DNA of 64,000 bases, from positions 40,463,730-40,527,729 of the forward strand of contig CM031626.1 of the NCBI GenBank assembly GCA_018398815.1, written 5' to 3'. The notes under the pieces were generated by a model. The model did not search any database, was not told the origin of the DNA, and worked only from the letters and a program-made list of their open reading frames with translations. Origin of the DNA: Conus ventricosus (taxonomy: Eukaryota; Mollusca; Gastropoda; Neogastropoda; Conidae). Position numbers and translations under genes: made by a program. Below are positions 55,736 to 64,000 of this stretch, one piece after another (the first letter of the stretch is position 1; each line of letters starts with the position of its first letter).

Positions 55736-56177
55736 TTACGGACGTGATTTATTGTGCTTGTTGTATAGAGACCCTGTTTCTCTTCTTCATCGCTTGTGTT
55801 TGTGAACGGCTGTGCTTATCATGTGGGGACCTTGGTTATCCTTCTTTGTCTTCTTTTAGTGTTGTAGACTGTGGCTTGGGTACTGTGAAACGAGTCTGTT
55901 GACTGTATATATATGTGAGACACCGTGGAAGGCGCCGGCGAGATCTGTAAGTGATATCAAGATATGTAATATGATATCTGATGATTGAAGTTCCTATGTA
56001 TTGATATCTTGACCTATATGCTGTGTAGTGACATGTATTAATTTGTACCAATTCACACATGAATGTATGTTTTGATGGTTCAGGCAGCATAATTATAAAG
56101 AAAAGAAATCTAACTCGTGTGTTGCCTGGCTATCCATGTACGTATGGTGTGGGTGTGTGTAGGGAATAATTATTACA

Positions 56178-56904
56178 CGCATCCAAACTTTTGAGAGCGA
56201 GAGTCAGACAACAAAACACGCACCGCACACCATCCCTAACACTGTCATTGGATAAGATTAGAATTGAGATGTGGGGCAAGGAACCTTAAAATCCCTGCAC
56301 TCCACTAAAGGCTTTTCTCTCTCGCTCTCTCTCTCTCTCCTTTCACTCATCAGTAGATTCACTCCCATACAGCCCATTCTGACTCCCTCAAGATGTCATG
56401 AGGCAACCCGTCCGAGGAGACACTGCACAGCTGCCATGTTATTTTGAGGGTGGTTTCCTGTCATTTTTTGTGTGAAATGTCAGCAAAGCTAAAGAATCGT
56501 TAGTGAGGATAGAAAAACATACACACAGGTAAAGAAAGGTAGACAAAGATCGTTGAAAGCAGCCCTAACTGACCACGTGTCTGAAGCAGGATCTGACACA
56601 AACTTGACTGGCAACAAGATGCTTGCAATCATCGCTACAACAACAACAACAAAACCTGCACAACGCAGAACATTTCTGAATGCAGTTTAATGAACAGCAC
56701 AGACCAGAGGTGATTGCAGTGGGTCATGATCTTTATCAGGAATGCTTTGATGGTGTCACTTTCTTTCTTTTTTTTTGATGATTAGATATGATCTTGAAAG
56801 GAATTATATACAAACACTTCTCATTTCTCATGGAACAACAGTTTGCAGAAGTCACTTTTATTGTTGTTGATTATTTCAGGAGAAAATCATCAAGACTAAG
56901 AGAG

Positions 56905-56973
<69 letters not shown>

Positions 56974-56988
56974 AGAAAGAAGCAGGGT

Positions 56989-57028
<40 letters not shown>

Positions 57029-58490
57029 AACAGAGAAAACCCGAAGACACAAATTAACCAGAAACTGGAAGAAGTCGTTTTCTCTTGTATAAATGTCACA
57101 CTAAATAGGTACATTATTTAAATTCTTCTTCATGCTGTTCTCAACAAAAAAAAAGAAGAACTTTAAATGTCACAAAACACCATAAGTATTTACCTTCTGT
57201 ACATGCACTTTAAAAACACTGACTATTCATGTACTAACAAATATTAACAGGATCTTTGACAAAAGAAAGCAGAAAGAGTGTACTTCCCCTTTGATAACTT
57301 CTTCTCTGCTGTATAACAGTTTACATGATTCAGATTGCTGTGAACCATTCTGTTATGATCATAAAATCAGTAAATGAGGAAAATAAGTTGATAAAAAAAA
57401 TATATAGCTTGAAAGCTTGTCATGATGTCATTCTCCCTTTGCATTTGTTTTCCTTTTTTTCTTGTCTTTCATTTTTATCTTTCACACTTTTCTTTCTTTC
57501 CTTTCTTACAATCTTTCTCTCTCCTTATAAAAAAGGGTCATTTGCTGTCCAAAGTGATGACAGAGTTCACATATAAACAAGTAACTTTCCATTTGTTGAT
57601 ACCAGAATGTCCAGGACCACTTAATCCTTTGACTCACTTGACATATTTGTGATTTTTTTCTGTCTTTCTATTTGATGGACTGTATCTCTCTTATTTGTGA
57701 TGCAGTAAGTTTTGATTTCATTCGATGAAATTCTTTATTCTGTTCTCTGTCAAATTTCTGTGATTTGGTTCAATTAAATACTTCATTGTGTTCTCTGTAA
57801 AAAAAATTGTTGTGTGCATTCATTCACTGTTTGTCATTGTGAATGAACACACAATCATTCCTGACTTTGCTGTGTTCCCGTGTTTCTCCTTTTTAACCCT
57901 TAACCCCCACACCACAGCTACATCCACAGTTGACAGTGAAAAGCATCAACCAAACAAGAAACAGAAATACTGGTCCCATCAGTGCAACATCCTCGAGACA
58001 TGAGGGAGCAGCTTCATTTATATAGCAAGTTTCATGTTCAGCACAGCCACCAAGTTCGCACATCCGATGTCACAGCTGGAAAGACACAGGCACACAGACT
58101 GCAGAAAAGAATAAGACAATGGTTTTCGTTTCCAGCGCCTGTGCCTTTTCTCTGCTCCTATCAGCACTTTCACAGGAAACCGCTGGCCACCAACACTGTC
58201 AGTTACCATTTCTAAAATCAACGAAAGCTTCCAAGGGTCATGACTGGCGGTTACAGTTGACAGAACTAATTACTTGCTGAGTAAGTGACTGTCGCTCAAA
58301 CTGAAGAATGTTTAGCGGTTGCAGAGACTGCACTAACAGAAGTCAGCAGAAAACGGCCATGTTTAGTGATAACACTTTCCTGCTTACAACCAACCAGATG
58401 ATAATAAATTAATGCTAATCAATTAATTCAACCAGGGTAAAATCATCAGCAGTTTCATTTAGCAGTTTTAATTTAATTACGTTTTGTTTA
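56178..58490. other. non-coding stretch between the gypsy element and the host gene
   Basis: No gene visible. Contains (CT)n at about 56,317-56,340 and a (GA)n tract at 56,896-57,030. Ordinary AT-rich intergenic sequence otherwise. Confidence 0.6.
56896..57030. repeat. (GA)n microsatellite
   Basis: Interrupted GA tract. The arginine/glutamate-rich and leucine/serine-rich open frames here are artefacts of it. Confidence 0.95.
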
Positions 58491-58512
58491 AAGCGATTAT
58501 CGCCCCAAAAGA

Positions 58513-58518
58513 TTTATT
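58513..58518 (-). terminator. possible polyadenylation signal AATAAA of the CFAP44-like gene
   Basis: AATAAA on the minus strand, about 155 bp after the stop codon at 58,671. Reasonable spacing, but such words are common in AT-rich DNA. Confidence 0.3.
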
Positions 58519-58670
58519 TATCAAAAAATTTGTCTCAATGCAGTAAAAAGACCGTAATAGTAAAATCTGTATATCTTTAAAGAAAACAAAAAAATTCAAC
58601 ACATAACAAAGTATCACAGATCCGGTCAAGTCTTCACACACAAAGGCGATCAGACGCAGGTCTCCCACAG

Positions 58671-58847
58671 CTAGGGACTGTGCGACATAGGAGGCTGGGC
58701 AGGGGGTAAAATATGTCCGCCTTTTCGGGACAGTAGTAAAATCTCGTCTTTGAGGGCGTCGATCTCTTGGGCCTGGAGCTGCACCAACTGCACCAGCCTC
58801 TGACGTTCCCGCACGTCCGCACGCCGCACCGCCACGTACTCGTCTCC
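58671..58847 (-). CDS. CFAP44: CFAP44-like gene, last coding exon
   Basis: After a CAG acceptor (58,850-58,848) the exon opens in phase 0 with GDEYVAVRRADVRERQRLVQ, continues with LVQLQAQEIDALKDEILLLS and ends RKGGHILPPAQPPMSHSP and a TAG. Helical, then a proline-rich tail. CFAP44 (WDR52) is a large WD-repeat and coiled-coil protein of the axoneme, and this fits the end of its coiled-coil region. Identity rests on remembered similarity of this tail, so treat the name as probable, not certain. Confidence 0.6.
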   Translation of the reverse strand, partial: GDEYVAVRRADVRERQRLVQLVQLQAQEIDALKDEILLLSRKGGHILPPAQPPMSHSP

Positions 58848-59800
<953 letters not shown>

Positions 59801-59935
59801 CAAATTTTTCTGGCGTCTGTCCAGCGAGCGTTGATACACCTTATTCTCTTCTAAGAGCATTCCCAGCTGATCCAGTCGCTGTGTGTTGTTGCGAATCAGC
59901 GATGTGATCTCAAAACGTCGATCTGCGATATGCGA
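59801..59935 (-). CDS. CFAP44: CFAP44-like gene, penultimate coding exon in window
   Basis: 135 bp, phase 0 at both ends: TTTTCAG acceptor, then [40 protein letters not shown] and RQKNL, then donor GTAGGT. Heptad-like leucines and charges indicate coiled coil. The length is exactly divisible by three, and the frame joins both neighbouring exons without a shift, which supports a real gene. Confidence 0.7.
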
Positions 59936-61933
59936 CTGAAAATAAACCCACAGGTCAGTGACTCCAGATACAGTACACAGATCTGTGTTCAGTTTGGCGG
60001 TTGTTTGAGCTTTGTTAGTTGGTCTGTTTTTGTCAGTGTGTGCATGTAAACGAGGCTTCAACTCTCGTGGATCTCAACTGATATCCTCTGCCCCAAAATA
60101 TCCAAACACAGCATGTTCACTGACAAGCTGTGTTCGCAAATTCTTTGCAAGCGCTCATCTTACATTCCAATCGAGATGACACAAATTAATGCAATTTTCA
60201 ACCAGCTGAAGAGTAGATATGAATAAGCCTCTTGCAAATGTAGAAAGAAGATTGACTGCATGTAACTATATCTTGCCACTCATTCATTTTCAGATTTGCG
60301 CCATCTGCAATCCTTTTTACTTTACATTTTTACAAAACGCACTTTTTGTTTTCATATTTCTGCACACTGCACGCATTTATTTCTATACGTCTGCAAACCT
60401 CAAATGCTCATCTAAATGTCACTGCAAACATCACTGATTTATTTCCTCTCTTTATCCAACCCTATGCACTTATTTTGATATATTGCAAACTGCACTCGTT
60501 TATTTTTTTTTTCAGTTCTTTCAAATGCACATATTTATTTTCATGTTAGTGAGGAATGTGCTAACTTATTTTCAAATCTACTGCATATTGCACTCAATTC
60601 ATTTTCCTAATTCTGCACACCACACTGGTTCAATGTCAGATTTCTACACACTGTACTTTTTCACTTCCACATGTTTGCAAACTCCATCATTCATTTCGCT
60701 ATTCCTGCCAACTGCTATCGACACAGGAACTCAAGTCATATTTCAGCCAACAGCTATCAATCAAAGCAACTCATGTTATATTTCTGCAACTACTGTCTAC
60801 TACAAGAACTCACATCATATTTCCGCAACTGCTATCAATCATATAGGAACTTGCATCATATTTCTGCAACTGCGATCAACTACAGGAACTCACATCATAT
60901 TTTTGCAATTCATATCTTATTACAGGACTTCACGTCATATTTCTGCAATTCCTATCTTATCATAGGAACTCATGTCATATTTCTGCAACTCCTACCTTAT
61001 GACAGGAATTCACATCATATTGCTGCAATTCCTATTTTATTACAGAAACTCACATCATATTTCTGCAACTCCTATCTTATTTCAGGAACTCATGTCATAT
61101 TTCTGTAACTCCTATTTCATGACAGGAATTCACATCATATTGCTGCAATTTCTACCTTATTACAGAAACTCACGTCATATTTCTGCAACTCCTATCTTAT
61201 CATAGGAACTCATGTCATATTTCTGCAACTCCTATCTTATGACAGGAATTCACATCATATTGCTGCAATTTCTACCTTATTACAGAAACTCACGTCATAT
61301 TTCTGCAACTCCTATCTTATTACAGGAACTCACGTCATATTTCTGCAACTCCTATTTTATTACAGAAACTCACGTCATATTTCTGCAACTCCTATCTTAT
61401 TACAGAAACTCACGTCATATTTCTGCAACTCCTATGTTATTACAGAAACTCACGTCATATTTCTGCAACTCCTATCTTATTACAGGAACTCATGTCATAT
61501 TTCTGCAACTCCTATCTTATAACAGGAACTCACGACATATTGCTGCAACTCCTATCTTATTACAGGAACTCACATCATATTTCTGCAACTCCTATCTTAT
61601 TACAGAAACTCACGTCATATTTCTGCAACTCCTATCTTATGACAGGAATTCACATCATATTGCTGCCATTTGTACCTTATTACAGAAACTCACGTCATAT
61701 TTCTGCAACTCCTATCTTATGACAGGAATTCACATCATATTGCTGCCATTTCTATCTTATTACAGGAACTCACGTCATATTTCTGCAACTCCTATCTTAT
61801 GACAGGAATTCACATCATATTGCTGCCATTTCTATCTTATTACAGGAACTCACGTCATATTTCTGCAACTCCTATCTTATGACAGGAATTCACATCATAT
61901 TGCTGCCATTTCTATCTTATTACAGGAACTCAC
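59936..61933 (-). other. intron holding the 40-bp exon-junction minisatellite
   Basis: Donor GTGAGT at 61,933-61,928, acceptor as given for the next exon. The right 1.2 kb is the 40-bp array; the rest (59,940-60,720) is unremarkable AT-rich DNA. Confidence 0.65.
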
Positions 61934-61945
61934 GTCATATTTCTG
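60720..61945. repeat. 40-bp minisatellite (about 30 units) overlapping an exon-intron junction
   Basis: Plus-strand units are like TACAGGAACTCACGTCATAT plus TTCTGCAACTCCTATCTTAT. The right-hand units are nearly identical; units left of 60,960 are diverged. Near the exon, two variants alternate (one with GGAACTCACGTC, one with GGAATTCACATC), giving an 80-bp higher-order period. The last unit includes the end of the exon and the splice donor of the CFAP44-like gene. Long plus-strand open frames across it are artefacts of the period. Confidence 0.95.
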
Positions 61946-62159
61946 CAATTCCTCAGCACACATCATCTCCGTCTGGCGCAGCTTCTCCTTCAGTTCCTCG
62001 ATGGTGCGGTTGACGGTCACTGTCTCCAGCTTCTCCATGTCGACGGTGCAGCCAAACTTGGCCACCATCATGCCGTCACACTTGGCCTCCATCTCGCAGA
62101 TCTTGGCGTCAAAGTGTTTGCGGTCCTTGATCAGCTGCACGTGCTTGCGGCGCGATTCC
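61934..62159 (-). CDS. CFAP44: CFAP44-like gene, upstream coding exon in window
   Basis: After a CAAG acceptor (AG at 62,161-62,160) the exon reads ESRRKHVQLIKDRKHFDAKI, then CEMEAKCDGMMVAKFGCTVD, MEKLETVTVNRTIEELKEKL and RQTEMMCAEELQKYD, and ends at a consensus GTGAGT donor in phase 0. The KFG.xVDMEKLE.xTVNR.xEEL pattern with flanking coiled coil is what I recall from the C-terminal part of CFAP44. Upstream exons lie beyond the window or are not recognisable in 62.2-64 kb. Confidence 0.62.
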
Positions 62160-62214
62160 CTTGAGGATGGCAGAAAAACGTGTTAGGTTCAGGCAAGTTT
62201 CCACACCTACTGTC

Positions 62215-62395
62215 CAGATTCTGTGATCATGTCTCGTGTTTCGTTTGTGTATGCAGGTACCTTTTTGTTAGATTTTCACTATTAAGTTTTACCATGTCAT
62301 TCTTATTCTGTGATCATGCCCTATGTTTTGTTTGTGTATGCAGTTGCCTTTTGTTAGATTTTCAGTATTAAGTTTTACCATGTCATTCTTGTTTT
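62215..62395. repeat. tandem duplication, about 90 bp x 2
   Basis: TTCTGTGATCATG to ACCATGTCATTCTT occurs twice in succession. Confidence 0.85.
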
Positions 62396-62564
62396 TGAAC
62401 CAGAAGTTGTTGAAAACGTTCAGCTGGGATGGCTATGAAAAAAAAATGCAAAAGCCATTTTTCTTCAATCTGTTTTGAGAAAAACAACAACAACGAATCT
62501 TCAATCAAACCTTCCGTGTGTTGCTTCAAAGTCATTCATTACTTCCTGTTGCTCTGATTGTCTG

Positions 62565-62672
62565 CCTGTCTTCTGTTCATGGGCTGGTTGTCTGTCTTCT
62601 GTTCATGGGCTGGTTGTCTGTCTTCTGTTCATGGACTGGTTGTCTGTCTTCTGTTCATGGGCTGGTTGTCTG
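62565..62672. repeat. 28-bp tandem repeat, about 4 units
   Basis: GTCTTCTGTTCATGGGCTGG with GTTGTCT linkers. Confidence 0.9.
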
Positions 62673-62715
62673 TCTGCCTCCATTTACTGACGATGGGGTC
62701 AAAATGTCATGTCTG

Positions 62716-62800
62716 AAGTACACACACGGCAAGGAACAGGAAGTACACACACGGCTAGGAACAGGAAGTACACACACGGCTAGGAACAGGCAGTGCACAA
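62716..62800. repeat. ~29-bp tandem repeat, about 3 units
   Basis: AAGTACACACACGGCTAGGA units. Confidence 0.9.
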
Positions 62801-64000
62801 ACCTGGCTCAAAGGGGGATAACCAGCAGGCAAAAGTGTTACCTGTAAGGACAACCCAGCCAATTAACTTTCACCATACATCCTAAAATTTTGCACACCTT
62901 TTATCGTGGGTCTCCAGAGACCCATGCTTGTTGTATAGGAGGAAACCTCACTCTGCATAGTGGGTCTCCAGCTGATGTGGCTTTAAAATGATACATAATA
63001 ATGGCAGAGATCAAACCATGGGCAACAGTTTTTCTACTCCAACCGGCTTCTATCCAGAACCGAGTATGCTATGGGCTCAATAGGGAAGACTGGGACTAGA
63101 CAGTCGAGTCTCATCTACTTAATGGACGCGTCTCTGGAGAACGTTGCTCAAATTTCCTGACCAACACTGCAGGTGCCTGTATCTCTCAGGCCTGTTGGTG
63201 TCAGGATGCATCATGAAAGGAAGCACAGAGTACAGAGCCCTGTCATGCAGTCTCAGACCAGAATGGAAATCCATCGCTTCATCTTCATTATCATCATGCT
63301 CGTCGCTCTGCACATCAAACAAGTCTCTGGTTCCCCGGCCCTTCAGGCTCTGCTCTCATGGTGACCTCGCTTTCCATTTTCTTTTCACGTCTATGCTCTT
63401 GGTGAGGTTCTGTCGGAAGTCACCGGTATCGACAAATTCATGGGTCTGCTCGTGGACGGACCTGGTGGCGCCCTACATAAAGTCGGCTAACTCACTCCAG
63501 CTCCACAACCAAGCAATTATCGATGTCAGTATGGAGCTTGGTAAGTGGTGTTCTGTGCATGCTGGATCGGAACAGGCACCTCTGAACACCACCAAAGTGA
63601 CTCGGCAGCAGTGCAGTGTTTTCTCTGGTGGGTTGCCTCATGATGACAAGACACCGACTGCTCCCTATGGATTGCCTGGCCAGGGCTTCTTCAGGCCAAG
63701 CCAGGCTGTGGCTGTGGACAGGGAGCTGGAATGCATGGTGTGTGTGTGTGGGGGGGGGGGGGGGGGGGGGGATGAGTGAGGTAAAAGAATTAGCAACAAT
63801 TTCTCATTTTACCGTGTTTTTTTGGTTAGAACTGCAGTCTGTACATTTGACAATTCTTCACCAATCCACTTTGAACTGAAGAATTCTCCACTATATTAGT
63901 ATGTATGCCTACTAGTTACTGTCAGAAGAAAAACAACATTTTCAATTATTCATTGCGCTTCTTTCATCAACAGATTGACTCTTCTTATGGTGTTGAATGT
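62801..64000. other. unassigned sequence, probably intron or intergenic
   Basis: No gene recognised. A minus-strand open piece at 63,119-63,322 is acidic (DEHDDNEDEAMDFHSGLRLH) and could be a decayed repeat or an exon. A palindromic GTGGGTCTCCAGAGACCCA at 62,907-62,925 and a G homopolymer at 63,751-63,770 are visible. Confidence 0.4.

Larger units (their letters stand above)
43284..56177 (+). mobile_element. Ty3/gypsy retrotransposon, Gmr1-like (IN before RT), nested insertions
   Basis: Plus-strand order: gag start (43,521), Penelope insertion (43,970-49,546), gag remainder with zinc knuckle, protease, integrase, RT, RNase H, polypurine tract, 3' LTR split by a LINE. Integrase lies 5' of RT, the order of Gmr1-like gypsy elements and of copia but not of ordinary gypsy. 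I see no 5' LTR between 43,284 and 43,520, so the element is probably 5'-truncated. Right boundary (56,177) is provisional. Confidence 0.82.
54231..56177 (+). repeat. gypsy 3' LTR (split by a LINE; about 1.2 kb without it)
   Basis: Starts TGTGACGTCAACG after the polypurine tract. TTATTACA (ending 56,177) is a possible terminus but there is no second LTR to confirm it. Two TGACGTCA words sit in the first 30 bases. The internal minisatellite is at 55,465-55,735. Confidence 0.55.

Noticed and set aside
55313..55902. 139-143-codon frames in the LTR resembling repeated membrane segments
   Set aside because: Minisatellite of about 40 bp read in overlapping frames, with no start context or conservation signal.
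56788..57114. Arg/Glu-rich and Ser/Leu-rich frames
   Set aside because: Products of the (GA)n microsatellite on the two strands.
60483..61882. Long plus-strand open frames with FCNSYL...THVIFLQ repeats
   Set aside because: They are the 40-bp minisatellite read through; three units make 120 bp, which keeps a frame open by chance.
60720..61945. CRISPR array (regular 40-bp period)
   Set aside because: Units are contiguous with no unique spacers, and the genome is eukaryotic.
63144..63779. 211-codon plus-strand frame
   Set aside because: Composition is low in conserved features, it ends in a G homopolymer, and I see no splice or domain support.

Overview
The window is eukaryotic, AT-rich and almost entirely repetitive. 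The only host gene I can support is the 3' end of a ciliary protein gene: three minus-strand exons at 58.7-62.2 kb, best match CFAP44/WDR52. Everything else is mobile DNA, much of it nested. The mix of CA and TA microsatellites, Helitrons with minisatellite cores like the bivalve 'pearl' repeats, a Gmr1-like gypsy element, Penelope-like elements, Polinton/Maverick elements and a conserved tRNA-SINE body suggests a mollusc, probably a marine gastropod. That is inference from repeat content, not a species call.

Layout. 0-6.8 kb holds decayed fragments of a YRDD-type reverse-transcriptase element in both orientations, separated by TA-rich hairpin DNA. 6.9-38.9 kb is a head-to-tail array of minus-strand Helitron units. 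Each carries a 5'-truncated Rep/PIF1-like helicase, a transposase-like HTH segment, a tRNA-derived SINE in the opposite orientation, a ~120-bp minisatellite and a (CA)n tract. Inside one of these units sits a complete 16.4-kb Polinton-like element (14,682-31,129) with terminal inverted repeats and a 5-bp target duplication. After an assembly gap (38,901-39,000) a second Polinton copy starts at its terminal repeat and is cut off at about 43,283.

43.3-56.2 kb is a Ty3/gypsy element with the unusual domain order GAG-PR-IN-RT-RH (Gmr1-like). Its gag is split by a 5.6-kb insertion made of two Penelope-like copies head to head. Its 3' LTR is split by a 5'-truncated LINE with a 12-bp target duplication. 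56.2-58.5 kb is non-coding. 58.5-62.2 kb holds the CFAP44-like exons and a 40-bp minisatellite that repeats the exon end and its splice donor about 30 times. 62.2-64 kb holds small tandem repeats and unassigned DNA.

How parts relate: the nesting gives a relative order. Helitron amplification came before the Polinton insertion. The gypsy insertion came before both the Penelope pair and the LINE. Nearly all element genes are frameshifted and look dead. Exceptions with open frames are an 87-residue acidic ORF in the first Polinton, parts of the second Polinton's structural block, and parts of the gypsy pol region. No rRNA, canonical tRNA gene, CRISPR array or bacterial-type operon is present.
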